A stretch of DNA of 64,000 nucleotides, taken from assembly GCF_001612845.1 (NCBI RefSeq), contig NZ_BDBF01000049.1, forward strand, positions 1 through 64,000. The letters run 5' to 3'. The notes under the pieces are model-generated. The model saw only the letters and a list, made by a program, of their open reading frames with translations. It made no database searches and had not been told where the DNA came from. Both the position numbers and the translations under genes were made by a program. This DNA comes from Nocardia elegans NBRC 108235. Lineage in GTDB: Bacteria > Actinomycetota > Actinomycetes > Mycobacteriales > Mycobacteriaceae. Positions 25,925-34,048 of this stretch are shown piece after piece. Within the stretch, counting starts at the first letter, position 1. Each line of letters begins with the position of its first letter.

Positions 25925-27114
25925 CCGGCCGCGGCGCCGACGCCGAACTGGCGGCCGCATACCGGCACTGCAGAGCCATCGCGGCGGAACACGGCCGCAC
26001 CTATTTCCTGGCCACCCGGTTACTGTCACCACCGCAGCGGTCCGCGGTGCACGCGCTCTACGCGTTCGCACGTACCGTCGACGACGTCGTGGATTGCGCC
26101 GAAAGCACATGCGACGCGGCCGATTTCGGTGCGCTGGGCGCCCAGCGCTCCGGGGCGGCACGGGATCTCGCCTCCGGTCGCACGAGCAGTCAGGCCGCGC
26201 CCGATTCCGGAAACGCCGACCTCACGGCGGCATTGCGCCTGGACCGAATCGACACGCAACTCCGTACCGCACTGACGGATGCGGGGCTCCTCGCCGAGAT
26301 GCGGTGGACCGCTGCCGGCACAACGGAGGCCGAGACCCCGCACGCGGAAAGCGTGGCGATCGACGCCCCGGTACTCGCCGCCCTCGTCGACACCGTCGCC
26401 CGGTATCGCATTGCGCCCGAACACTTCCGGGTGTTCCTCGATGCCATGCGGATGGATGTGCCGGGTAGCCCGCTGTTCCGGAATCGGTATGCGGATATGG
26501 GCGAATTGCGGGAGTACATGCGCGGTTCGGCCGCGGCGATCGGGCTGCAACTGCTCCCGATCCTCGGCACGGTGGTGCCGGTGGCCGAGGCCGAACCGGC
26601 GGCCGCCGCGCTGGGTGAGGCGTTCCAGCTCACCAACTTTCTGCGGGATGTCGGCGAAGATCTCGATCGCGGGCGCATCTACCTGCCGGGCGACGAACTC
26701 GCGGCCTTCGGCGTCGACGCCGATCTGCTCGCTCACTGCCGGCGTACCGGCCGGACCGATCCGCGGGTCCGCCGCGCCCTGGCACATCTGATCGCGACCA
26801 ACCGCGCGGTCTATCGCACCGCCGCGCCGGGCATCGATCTGCTCCGGCCGCGGGTACGCCCCGCCATTCGCACCGCGGCCGTGTTGTACGGCGGAATCCT
26901 CGACGAGATCGAGCGCCACGACTACGCCGTATTCGACCGCCGCGCAACGGTTCCCACCGCACGGCGGCTCCGGGTCGTGGTCACCGAATTGGGTTCCGGA
27001 TTGCGCCGCCCGGCGAATCCGGCCTCGCCGCTGCGCGCCCCGCTCCCCCGCGCTTCTCACACCGCGGTCCCCCGCGCGTTCCGCACGGCACGTCCGAACG
27101 CGCCCCGCGCCTGA
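25921..27114 (+). CDS. crtB: CrtB, phytoene synthase
   Basis: CrtB condenses two GGPP into phytoene, the first committed carotenoid step. The 397-residue protein has the first Asp-rich motif in YAFARTVDDVVD (about residues 47-58) and the second in NFLRDVGEDLDRGRIYLP (about 238-255). About 75 residues rich in Ala and Ser between the first motif and RIAPEHFRVFLDAMRMD are longer than usual and look like an insertion. The C-terminal 50 residues are Pro/Arg/Ala-rich. The ATG overlaps the mptA stop (ATGA). It closes the idsA-crtI-mptA-crtB operon. Confidence 0.92.
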   Translation: MTGRGADAELAAAYRHCRAIAAEHGRTYFLATRLLSPPQRSAVHALYAFARTVDDVVDCAESTCDAADFGALGAQRSGAARDLASGRTSSQAAPDSGNADLTAALRLDRIDTQLRTALTDAGLLAEMRWTAAGTTEAETPHAESVAIDAPVLAALVDTVARYRIAPEHFRVFLDAMRMDVPGSPLFRNRYADMGELREYMRGSAAAIGLQLLPILGTVVPVAEAEPAAAALGEAFQLTNFLRDVGEDLDRGRIYLPGDELAAFGVDADLLAHCRRTGRTDPRVRRALAHLIATNRAVYRTAAPGIDLLRPRVRPAIRTAAVLYGGILDEIERHDYAVFDRRATVPTARRLRVVVTELGSGLRRPANPASPLRAPLPRASHTAVPRAFRTARPNAPRA

Positions 27115-27440
27115 CACCGAACTCACCGTCACCGACGGACCTCTGCCCCGCCATCGCCCTCGACCCGTCCGCGGCGACCACCGCGCGGCACACCTGCGAC
27201 GGCCTGCAGGCCGCGACCAGGGCCGCCACCGGCGTCACCGCGGTCGGACTGCCCGACGCCGACCGCCACTGCGCGGCGGACGCCTGAACGGACGGTTTCC
27301 ACCGCCCGACCGTCGACGATCCGACGAGGGTGGTCAGTTCGTACCCCCCGAACCCGGCGGCCACAAACACCGCCGACTATCTCACGCGGCGGTCGCGGCG
27401 CCGAGCGGCCGCGCTCCCGAGCCGAGGCCGAGCGCTCGCC
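27115..27440. other. Gap after crtB (326 bp)
   Basis: No gene with a start codon is found. A plus-strand frame ending at the TGA at 27285-27287 stays open from inside crtB, has strongly G/C-biased third positions and would encode a short Ala-rich segment with three cysteines. It may be a remnant. No terminator hairpin with a T-tract was seen between crtB and the convergent HTH gene. Confidence 0.4.
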
Positions 27441-27809
27441 TCAGAACGGTTCGGCCGCGGCCCGGCGGACGACCTCGCGGGCGAGCGGCCCGTGGATGGC
27501 GTCGATCGGGCGGCCGGGCAGGGTGTCGTCCTCGGCGTAGATCCACTCGAGGATTTCCTCGTTCGTATATTTCGCATCCCGCATCACCGTGATGAGGCCG
27601 GTCAGGGGCTTGGCGACCGCGCCCGAGGAATCGAAGAAATCTTTCGGGATACCGGCGATACCGCCGCGGCGGATCGCGATCAATTGATGATCGCGCAGCA
27701 TCTGATGCACTCTGGTCACCGCGATGCCGAGGTTTTCGGCCACATCCGGCAACGGGAGCAGGGTTACCGATTCGGGAACGACATCGTCGCTGCAAGGAAA
27801 TGCACTCAC
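27441..27809 (-). CDS. Rv2175c-like helix-turn-helix DNA-binding protein
   Basis: A 122-residue protein with an N-terminal winged HTH: LPLPDVAENLGIAVTRVHQMLRDHQLIAIRR, then GGIAGIPKDFF and a C-terminal part ending HGPLAREVVRRAAAEPF. This matches M. tuberculosis Rv2175c as remembered, a DNA-binding protein phosphorylated by the neighbouring kinase PknL. The GTG at 27809 has TACCGT 7 nt upstream, so the message is probably leaderless; a GTG at 27815 is an alternative. It diverges from the kinase gene, with about 157 bp between them. The Thr near the N-terminus phosphorylated in Rv2175c is not obvious here. Regulated genes are unknown. Confidence 0.82.
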   Translation of the reverse strand: MSAFPCSDDVVPESVTLLPLPDVAENLGIAVTRVHQMLRDHQLIAIRRGGIAGIPKDFFDSSGAVAKPLTGLITVMRDAKYTNEEILEWIYAEDDTLPGRPIDAIHGPLAREVVRRAAAEPF

Positions 27810-27816
27810 CCGCACA

Positions 27817-27822
27817 ACGGTA
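27817..27822 (-). promoter_or_regulatory. -10 element for the leaderless HTH gene
   Basis: TACCGT on the minus strand is followed by 7 nt and the GTG at 27809. No ribosome site is present. The geometry matches leaderless promoters at several other genes in this window. Confidence 0.55.
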
Positions 27823-27904
27823 GTCCGTCGGCATCCGGATACGGCGTACGCCCGGTTTCGACGGGGGCGTTAGCACGTCATCAGCGACCGGGACGGCGCA
27901 CGCC

Positions 27905-27912
27905 TATACGAT
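27905..27912 (+). promoter_or_regulatory. Possible -10 of the kinase gene
   Basis: TATACGAT lies 54 bp before the TTG start and would give a leader of about 48 nt carrying GGAGGA. No clear -35 was found at the expected distance. Confidence 0.4.
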
Positions 27913-27966
27913 CGGGGGTGCCGTCACGGGGGCGGCAACCGCTAGGTGAAATTCGGAGGACAGCAG

Positions 27967-29928
27967 TTGATCGGCCAGATGCTGGACGGGCGCTACCGCA
28001 TCGACGCGCCGATCGCGCGCGGTGGGATGTCGATGGTGTTCCGGGGAGTCGACACCCGGCTGGACCGGCCCGTGGCGATCAAGGTGATGGACCCGAAGTT
28101 CGCCGGCGACCCGCAGTTCCTGACCCGCTTCGAATTCGAAGCCCGCTCGGTGGCCAAGCTGAAGCACCCCTCGCTCGTGGCGGTCTACGACCAGGGCATC
28201 GACGGGGAGTATCCGTTCCTCATCATGGAGCTCGTCGAGGGCGGCACCCTGCGCGAACTGCTGCGCGAACGCGGCCCGATGCCGCCGCACGCGGTGCGCG
28301 CGGTCGCCGAGCCGGTGCTGCGCGCGATCGGGGTCGCGCATGCCGCGGGACTCGTGCACCGCGACGTCAAACCGGAGAACGTGCTCATCTCCGATGCCGG
28401 TGAGGTGAAGATCGCCGACTTCGGCCTGGTGCGGGCGGTGGCGGGCTCGAATATGACCTCGGCCAGCGTCATCCTCGGCACCGCGGCGTACCTGTCGCCG
28501 GAACAGGTCACCGCCGGGAACGCCGACGCCCGCAGCGACGTGTACTCCTTCGGCATCCTGATCTTCGAAATGCTCACCGGCCGTGCGCCGTTCACCGGCG
28601 ACACCTCGCTGTCGATCGCGTATCAGCGGGTCGAGAAGGACGTGCCGAGCCCGAGCCGGTTCATCGAGGGCGTGCCGCCGGAATTCGACGATCTGGTCGC
28701 GCACGCCACCGCCCGCGAACCCGCGCATCGCTTCGCCGATGCCACCGAGATGGCCGCCGAACTGAATCGCATCGCCACCGTGCTGCATCTGCCCGACTAC
28801 CGGGTACCGGCCCCCCGGGAATCGGCCGAACACCTGTCCGCGCGATACCGCGTCGTGCAGACCCCGGCCGCGGCCCCCGGACCGGCCCACACCCCGCAGC
28901 CGGTCACCGAGGCGACGACCCGGCTCGCGTCCGAACCGTCCCGCACCCGGGTCATGACCGCGGCCCATCCGATGCCCGAGCCCGAACCGGAGCGTCCGCA
29001 CCAGCCACCGGCCCCGCCGCATCGGCCGGAATTCGTACCCGATCGCGGCAGATCCCGGCGCCGGGTGCTGATCTGGGCGGCCGTGGTGGTGGTGCTCGCG
29101 CTGCTGCTGGGCATCGGCGGCTGGTGGCTGGGCGTCGGCCGTTATTCATCGGTGCCGGCGATCGCCGGGATGACCACGGAACAGGCGACCGCGAAGCTGA
29201 AGGACGCCGGATTCGGGACGACCGTGCGCGACAAGGCCTCCGACATCATTCCGGTCGGCGGGGTGGTCGGCACCGATCCCTCCGCCGGGGCCAAGGTGCT
29301 GAAGGGGTCGACGGTCGCCGTCCTGGTGTCCAGCGGACAGCCGCACGTGCCGCAGTTTCAGCCCGGCCAGGACACGAAGGCGGTGAACCAGCTCATCCGC
29401 GATGCCGGGCTCACCCCCGTCGACGGTGGCGAGAAACCCAGCACCGCCCCGAAAGGGTCGGTGGCGCAACTGGATCCGGCCCCCGGCACGGTTCTGCCGA
29501 CCGGCGCGCAGGTGAAGGTCTACCGCAGTAAGGGTTCGCAGCCGGTGAAGCTGCCCGATGTGCGCGGCAAGACCGTCGAGGAGGCGAAGGCGGCGCTGCA
29601 GAACGCCGGACTCTCCGTCGGTGACACCCGCACCGACTTCGACGCGAGGATCAAGTCGGGTCAGGTCGCGGGCACCGATCCGGCCGCCGGCACCCAGGTG
29701 CTCTCCGGCGCCACGGTGACGCTGATCGTCTCCGACGCCATCCAGGTTCCCGATGTCACCGGCAAGAACGCCGCCGTGGCCCGCTCCGAACTCGAGGGGA
29801 TGGGCCTCAAGGTCGTGCTGAACCAGGTGTTCAGCGGCGACCGCGGCACGGTCCGCGTGCAGTCGCCGTTCGGCGGTTCGAATGTGGCGCCCGGATCCAC
29901 GGTCACCCTCACCGTCCTGCCGTTCTGA
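27967..29928 (+). CDS. pknL: PknL-like Ser/Thr protein kinase with four PASTA domains
   Basis: A 653-residue transmembrane kinase. The cytoplasmic kinase domain (about 8-270) has GGMSMVF in the P-loop, VAIKVM, HRDVKPENV, DFG in IADFGLVRA, GTAAYLSPEQ and SDVYSFG: all catalytic elements are intact. A Pro-rich linker (about 275-365) leads to one membrane helix (about 371-392). Four PASTA repeats follow, starting at VPAIAGM, VPQFQPG, LPDVRGK and VPDVTGK, so the outside part probably senses muropeptides or lipid II. The TTG at 27967 is chosen from GGAGGA 6 nt upstream. Synteny says PknL; M. tuberculosis PknL, as remembered, has no PASTA repeats. The 3' end nearly touches the convergent gene. Confidence 0.9.
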   Translation: MIGQMLDGRYRIDAPIARGGMSMVFRGVDTRLDRPVAIKVMDPKFAGDPQFLTRFEFEARSVAKLKHPSLVAVYDQGIDGEYPFLIMELVEGGTLRELLRERGPMPPHAVRAVAEPVLRAIGVAHAAGLVHRDVKPENVLISDAGEVKIADFGLVRAVAGSNMTSASVILGTAAYLSPEQVTAGNADARSDVYSFGILIFEMLTGRAPFTGDTSLSIAYQRVEKDVPSPSRFIEGVPPEFDDLVAHATAREPAHRFADATEMAAELNRIATVLHLPDYRVPAPRESAEHLSARYRVVQTPAAAPGPAHTPQPVTEATTRLASEPSRTRVMTAAHPMPEPEPERPHQPPAPPHRPEFVPDRGRSRRRVLIWAAVVVVLALLLGIGGWWLGVGRYSSVPAIAGMTTEQATAKLKDAGFGTTVRDKASDIIPVGGVVGTDPSAGAKVLKGSTVAVLVSSGQPHVPQFQPGQDTKAVNQLIRDAGLTPVDGGEKPSTAPKGSVAQLDPAPGTVLPTGAQVKVYRSKGSQPVKLPDVRGKTVEEAKAALQNAGLSVGDTRTDFDARIKSGQVAGTDPAAGTQVLSGATVTLIVSDAIQVPDVTGKNAAVARSELEGMGLKVVLNQVFSGDRGTVRVQSPFGGSNVAPGSTVTLTVLPF

Positions 29929-29935
29929 TCCGAGC

Positions 29936-30250
29936 TCAGCCGAGCACGCCACCCACATCCGCGCCGCCGAGCAGTTCGGCCTCGCTGATGCCCAGCCGCC
30001 GACTGGCCAGGTCGAGCGCCTGCTGCAGCACCGCGCTGGCACTGGCGCCCACCACCTGGGAATGTTCGAGTCGGCCGTTGCCGCGCACCACCCGCACCCG
30101 GCAGCGCCACGCGATTCCGGCGCGGTCGACCTCCGGGCGTTCGATCACGATCGTCACCGGGACACCGTCGATCTCGAGCACATGTTCGGCGAGGGCGGCG
30201 ATCGGCCTGCTCGCAGCTTGCAATCCCCTGGCTACCGATGCGCTCTGCAT
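29936..30250 (-). CDS. Small conserved-type protein of unknown function
   Basis: A 104-residue acidic/neutral protein with no recognised domain, signal or membrane segment. The middle is beta-rich in pattern (HVLEIDGVPVTIVIERPEVDRAG, WRCRVRVVRGNG) and the end is helical (LQQALDLASRRLGISEAELLGG). The ATG at 30250 is preceded by GAGAGGA at good spacing, and third-position GC is high, so it is likely a real gene. It is convergent with the kinase gene, 7 bp apart. M. tuberculosis Rv2177c occupies the comparable position but is, as remembered, a transposase, so no orthology is claimed. Confidence 0.65.
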   Translation of the reverse strand: MQSASVARGLQAASRPIAALAEHVLEIDGVPVTIVIERPEVDRAGIAWRCRVRVVRGNGRLEHSQVVGASASAVLQQALDLASRRLGISEAELLGGADVGGVLG

Positions 30251-30396
30251 AGCGATCCTCTCAGCACATTTCCCGCACAGCCCGTTGCCGCTGCAGTGTC
30301 ACGCCTGGAAACCTAGTGCAGGTTCGAGCGTTCAGCAACTGGACAGCTAACTTTTGCGGATCATGTCACGATCGCGTGATTTCCCGGCAGACGGTG

Positions 30397-30789
30397 TCAG
30401 CCGACCGCCAGCAACGGATCACCGGTCTCCGGATCGTTGATCGCCACCACCGCCGCGGTGGTGAATACCTCCACCGGCACCCCGCCGATACTCGGGCTGA
30501 TGTTGGTGGTGATCTGTGCGGCGGCAGCGGCAGGCGCGTAGCCGTGGGACACGTCGAACTCCCAGGAGATCTCGTAGCCCCAGCAGATGTTGAAGATCAG
30601 CAGGCGACTGCCGTCGCGCAGCACGACCTCCGACGGAATCCCGTCGCGGTCGCGATCGCGCAGCAACCGCAGGATGGTGCGATCGGCGTTGCCGATCCTG
30701 AGCGCGCTCTGCGCGCTGGCCGGACCTTCCCCGCGCGGGCGGCCGTCACCGCGCGAGGGGCCCTCGTCATTGCGAAATACGACGTCCAC
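30397..30789 (-). CDS. Hypothetical protein downstream of aroG
   Basis: A 130-residue soluble protein with no domain I recognise. The N-terminal 25 residues are charged and Gly/Pro-rich; the rest looks like a compact beta/alpha unit (TILRLLRDRDRDGIPSEVV, SRLLIFNICWGYEISWEFDV, GVPVEVFTTAAVVAI). The GTG at 30789 lies 13 nt after the aroG stop, so the two genes probably share a transcript. No ribosome site is strong, which suggests dependence on aroG translation. A role linked to aromatic amino-acid synthesis would be guesswork. Confidence 0.6.
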   Translation of the reverse strand: MDVVFRNDEGPSRGDGRPRGEGPASAQSALRIGNADRTILRLLRDRDRDGIPSEVVLRDGSRLLIFNICWGYEISWEFDVSHGYAPAAAAAQITTNISPSIGGVPVEVFTTAAVVAINDPETGDPLLAVG

Positions 30790-30802
30790 TACGGCCGATC
30801 CG

Positions 30803-32188
30803 TCACCGCAGCATCTCGGCGACCAGGAATGCCAATTCCAAGGACTGCTGGGTATTGAGGCGCGGGTCGCAGGCCGTCTCGTAGCGGTCCTCCAGGTCCA
30901 GATCCGAGATGTCCTGGGCGCCGCCGAGGCATTCGGTGACGTTCTCGCCGGTGAGCTCGATATGCAGGCCGCCCGGATGGGTGCCCAGCGCGTGGTGCAC
31001 CTCGAAGAAGCCCTGCACCTCGTCGACGATGCGGTCGAAGTGGCGGGTCTTGTAGCCGGTGGAGGATTCGTGGGTGTTGCCGTGCATGGGATCGCACTGC
31101 CAGATCACCTGATGTCCGGTGGCCTGCACCTTCTCGATGATCGGCGGCAGCACGTCGCGGACCTTGGTGTTGCTCATCCGCGCGACCAGGGTGAGCCGGC
31201 CCGGCTCGTTGGTGGGATCGAGCCGCTCGACATATTCCACCGCCTGATCCGGCGTGGTGGTCGGGCCGATCTTGATGCCGATCGGGTTGGCCAGAAGTTC
31301 GGCGAAGGCGATATGGGCACCGTCGAGCTGCCGGGTGCGCTCACCGATCCACAGGAAATGCGCGGACAGGTCGTAGAGCACCGGATCGCCGGCGGCATTG
31401 TGGGACAGCCGCAGCATCGCCCGCTCGTAATCGAGGACCAGCGCTTCGTGGCTGCAGTAGATCTTCGCCGACTGCAGGCTGGGATCCTGCACCCGGCAGG
31501 CGTTCATGAACGCCAGGCCGCGGTCGATCTCGGAGGCCATCTGCTCGTAGCGGGCACCGGCCGGCGACTGCGCGACGAAATCGCGGTTCCAGTCGTGCAC
31601 CTTGTGCAGATCGGCCATCCCGGCGCCGGTCAGCGCGCGCACCAGGTTCATCGCCGCGCTGGCATTGGCGTACGCGCGCACCAGCCGGGAGGGGTCGTGC
31701 TCGCGCTGGGCCGCGTCGGCGACCAGCGCGTTGACCATGTCGCCGCGATAGGACTTGAGGCCGAGTGCGTCGACGTCGGCCGAGCGGGGTTTGGCGTACT
31801 GGCCCGCGATCCGGGCCACCTTCACCACCGGCAGGCTCGCGCCGTAGGTCAGCACCACCGCCATCTGCAGCAGGGTGCGGATGTTGCCGCGGATATGCGG
31901 CTCGGTGTTGTCGGCGAAGGTCTCCGCGCAGTCGCCACCCTGCATCAGGAAGGCTTCGCCGCGGGCCACCTCGGCCAGTCGCAGGCGCAACTCCTCGACC
32001 TCGGCGGGCACGCACAGCGGCGGCACACTCTCGAGGACGGTGCGCATGGTGGCGGCCTGCTCGGGATCCCACGACGGCTGCTGCAGGGCGGGGCGGGCGA
32101 GTGCGGCGTCGAGTCGCCGACGGAGCTCGGCAGGCAGCGGTGGCAGTTCCGGCAAGCGATCGATCGGTACGTCGACGGTCCAGTTCAC
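30803..32188 (-). CDS. aroG: AroG, class II DAHP synthase
   Basis: AroG condenses phosphoenolpyruvate and erythrose 4-phosphate to DAHP, the first step of the shikimate pathway. The 461-residue protein is the class II (plant/mycobacterial) type: MNWTVDVPIDRLPELPPLP at the N-terminus, GEAFLMQGGDCAETF (about 77-91), QYAKPRS and KSYRGD. The metal and substrate residues lie in the ICSHEAL-like and MHGNTHESSTGYKTR segments near the C-terminus. The GTG at 32188 has TATTCT 6 nt upstream and no ribosome site, so the mRNA is probably leaderless. In mycobacteria this enzyme binds chorismate mutase and is feedback-regulated by aromatic amino acids. Confidence 0.95.
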   Translation of the reverse strand: MNWTVDVPIDRLPELPPLPAELRRRLDAALARPALQQPSWDPEQAATMRTVLESVPPLCVPAEVEELRLRLAEVARGEAFLMQGGDCAETFADNTEPHIRGNIRTLLQMAVVLTYGASLPVVKVARIAGQYAKPRSADVDALGLKSYRGDMVNALVADAAQREHDPSRLVRAYANASAAMNLVRALTGAGMADLHKVHDWNRDFVAQSPAGARYEQMASEIDRGLAFMNACRVQDPSLQSAKIYCSHEALVLDYERAMLRLSHNAAGDPVLYDLSAHFLWIGERTRQLDGAHIAFAELLANPIGIKIGPTTTPDQAVEYVERLDPTNEPGRLTLVARMSNTKVRDVLPPIIEKVQATGHQVIWQCDPMHGNTHESSTGYKTRHFDRIVDEVQGFFEVHHALGTHPGGLHIELTGENVTECLGGAQDISDLDLEDRYETACDPRLNTQQSLELAFLVAEMLR

Positions 32189-32194
32189 CAGATC

Positions 32195-32200
32195 AGAATA
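32195..32200 (-). promoter_or_regulatory. -10 element for leaderless aroG mRNA
   Basis: TATTCT on the minus strand, followed by 6 nt and the aroG GTG. No Shine-Dalgarno lies between. Confidence 0.65.
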
Positions 32201-32358
32201 CGGACCTTCCGCAATCCCGGGGTAACCCGGAGGGTAGGGGGCGATGATTACGTCGGCGCGGGCGGGGCCGTAACCTCGAGCCGGGGCCGGGTCGGGCGGT
32301 TCGGCCGAGATATCACCGCGAGCGCCGGTGTACGCCGAATCGGAAAGGGCACGACCGC

Positions 32359-32874
32359 GTGAAATATTTTTATGACTGCGAATTCATCGAGGACGGGGTG
32401 ACGATCGATCTGATTTCGATCGGCGTGGTCTGCGAGGACGGTCGGGAATATTACGCGGTGTCAACGGAATTCGACCCCGAGCGAGCCGGGCAGTGGGTAC
32501 GGCGCAATGTGTTGCCGAAACTTCCCTCCCCCTCCTCGCCGCTGTGGCGCAGCCGGCAGCGCATTCGCGACGACCTCTATCAATTCCTGGTGCCGCGACC
32601 GACCGTGCGTCCGGAATTGTGGGCGTGGGTGGGGGCCTACGACCATGTGGCGTTCTGCCAGTTGTGGGGGTCGATGGTGGATCTGCCGACGGCACTGCCG
32701 CGCTACACCAACGAGCTGCGCCAGCACTGGGATCACCACGGCCGGCCGGAATTGCCGCCGGTGCCGGCCGATGCGCACGACGCGCTGGCCGACGCCCGGC
32801 ACAATCTCGCCAAGTACGAGGCCATCGAGGCGTTCCGGCGCAGCGGCGCGATCACCGGTATCGATCGGCGGTAG
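32359..32874 (+). CDS. Polyadenylate-specific 3'-exoribonuclease AS (Rv2179c type)
   Basis: A 171-residue DEDD-family nuclease. It opens with KYFYDCEFIEDG, where D6 and E8 are the first metal ligands, continues with GAYDHVAFCQLWG (the middle Asp) and ends with DAHDALADARHNLAKY (the last Asp and His region). The mycobacterial enzyme has been described as an RNase T/oligoribonuclease-like exonuclease acting on RNA 3' ends. The GTG at 32359 is preceded by GGAAAGGG. It diverges from aroG, whereas in M. tuberculosis, as remembered, both are on one strand. A strong hairpin terminator follows. Confidence 0.88.
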   Translation: MKYFYDCEFIEDGVTIDLISIGVVCEDGREYYAVSTEFDPERAGQWVRRNVLPKLPSPSSPLWRSRQRIRDDLYQFLVPRPTVRPELWAWVGAYDHVAFCQLWGSMVDLPTALPRYTNELRQHWDHHGRPELPPVPADAHDALADARHNLAKYEAIEAFRRSGAITGIDRR

Positions 32875-32953
32875 GCGGCGGGCGCCGCGCTGCGGTGCAA
32901 CGCTTTCAGCGGCCGCGACAACGCTCGTGCGGCAGATTCTCGTGCCGATACGA

Positions 32954-32985
32954 CTCGGCCCCCGGACGGTTGTCCGGGGGCCGAG
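32954..32985. terminator. Bidirectional hairpin terminator
   Basis: A perfect 14-bp stem (CTCGGCCCCCGGAC at 32954-32967, GTCCGGGGGCCGAG at 32972-32985) with a GGTT loop lies between the convergent exoribonuclease and acyltransferase genes. No T-tract follows on either strand, the I-shaped form common in actinobacteria. Confidence 0.75.
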
Positions 32986-33001
32986 AACGTAACGGCGATA
33001 G

Positions 33002-33727
33002 TCAGCTCGCCAGGGTCTCCGGGATCCGTTCGGCCTCGGGGCGGCTGCCGGAGGGCACGCCCTTCTTCAGGCTGGCGGCGTAGACGTCGACGTATTCCTG
33101 ACCCGACATCCGCATCAGCTCGTACATGATCTCGTCGGTGACGGCCCGCTCGACGAAGCGGTTACCACCCATTCCCTCGTAGCGGGAGAAGTCGATCGGC
33201 GCACCGAATTTCACGGTGACGCGGCGGCGGCGCCACCGGAACGGGCCGGGAGGGCACACCTCGTCGGTCCCGATCAGCGCCACCGGGATCACCGGCACAC
33301 CGGTCTCCAGGGCGAGGCGTGCCACACCGGTCTTGCCCTTGTACAGGCGGCCGTCGGGCGAGCGGGTGCCTTCCGGGTACAGGCCCACCATGCGACCCTC
33401 GCTCAGCAGTTTGCGAGCGGTGTTGAGCGCATCCTCGGCGGCGCTGGCGCCGCTGCGGTCGATCGGATACTGGCCGGTGCCGGAGAAGAAGAACTTCTGC
33501 AGCCGGCCCTTGAGTCCGGGCGTGGTGAAGTATTCGGCCTTGGCCAGATAGGTGATGCGACGCGGGCTCAGCAACGGGGTGAACAACCAGTCGGTGAACG
33601 ACAGATGATTGCCGGCGAGGATGACTGCTCCGTCGGCGGGAATATTCTCTACGCCCTCGACCTTCGGCCGGTTGTAGATGTGCATGAAGGGCCCGACCAG
33701 CACGAATTTGAGCAGCCAGTAGAACAT
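33002..33727 (-). CDS. 1-acylglycerol-3-phosphate O-acyltransferase (PlsC family)
   Basis: A 241-residue membrane-associated acyltransferase for phospholipid or glycolipid synthesis. It has the HX4D motif in GNHLSFTDW (about residues 39-47) and the acceptor motif YPEGTRSPDG (about 117-126), then VPVIPVALIG. A hydrophobic N-terminal helix anchors it. The ATG at 33727 follows AAAGGA; the frame is open 21 codons further up but lacks a ribosome site. In M. tuberculosis Rv2182c occupies the same place near pimB', so a role in PIM or phospholipid assembly is plausible. Acyl donor and acceptor cannot be read from sequence. Confidence 0.88.
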   Translation of the reverse strand: MFYWLLKFVLVGPFMHIYNRPKVEGVENIPADGAVILAGNHLSFTDWLFTPLLSPRRITYLAKAEYFTTPGLKGRLQKFFFSGTGQYPIDRSGASAAEDALNTARKLLSEGRMVGLYPEGTRSPDGRLYKGKTGVARLALETGVPVIPVALIGTDEVCPPGPFRWRRRRVTVKFGAPIDFSRYEGMGGNRFVERAVTDEIMYELMRMSGQEYVDVYAASLKKGVPSGSRPEAERIPETLAS

Positions 33728-34048
33728 TGCGTCCTTTCCCCTGAGATTGTCGAACGGGACCGGCCTCGTCGCAGGCACCTCCGTCGGCACCGACTCTACC
33801 GTCGCCGACCTGCTGCGACCAACCCCACACGAGGTATTTCACATGCCCGCAATCACATCGGTGAAATCGGGTACACATGAGGTGCTTACATGCGCGAAAA
33901 CCGACCGGGCGTCGAGCGAATCGGCGGGATGTATGACGCCCCGGATCGTTTGCTCCCTACCTAGTGCGACCCGGCCGCCCGGTCGACGCCCCGGGGCGAG
34001 AAAGCCGATCCGTTTCCCGTCGCGCGGCATCGGCGGGGAGGACGAAGA
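33728..34048. other. Acyltransferase upstream region (321 bp)
   Basis: No gene is seen. On the minus strand TAGAGT (33798-33793) is a possible -10 for the acyltransferase, giving a leader of about 60 nt. Between about 33830 and 33900 the sequence is less GC-rich than its surroundings. No terminator was found after the ROK gene, so read-through from that operon into the acyltransferase is possible. Confidence 0.45.

Noticed and set aside
24221..26161. 646-codon minus-strand frame opposite mptA
   Set aside because: Gln/His/Arg-rich shadow of the MptA membrane spans.
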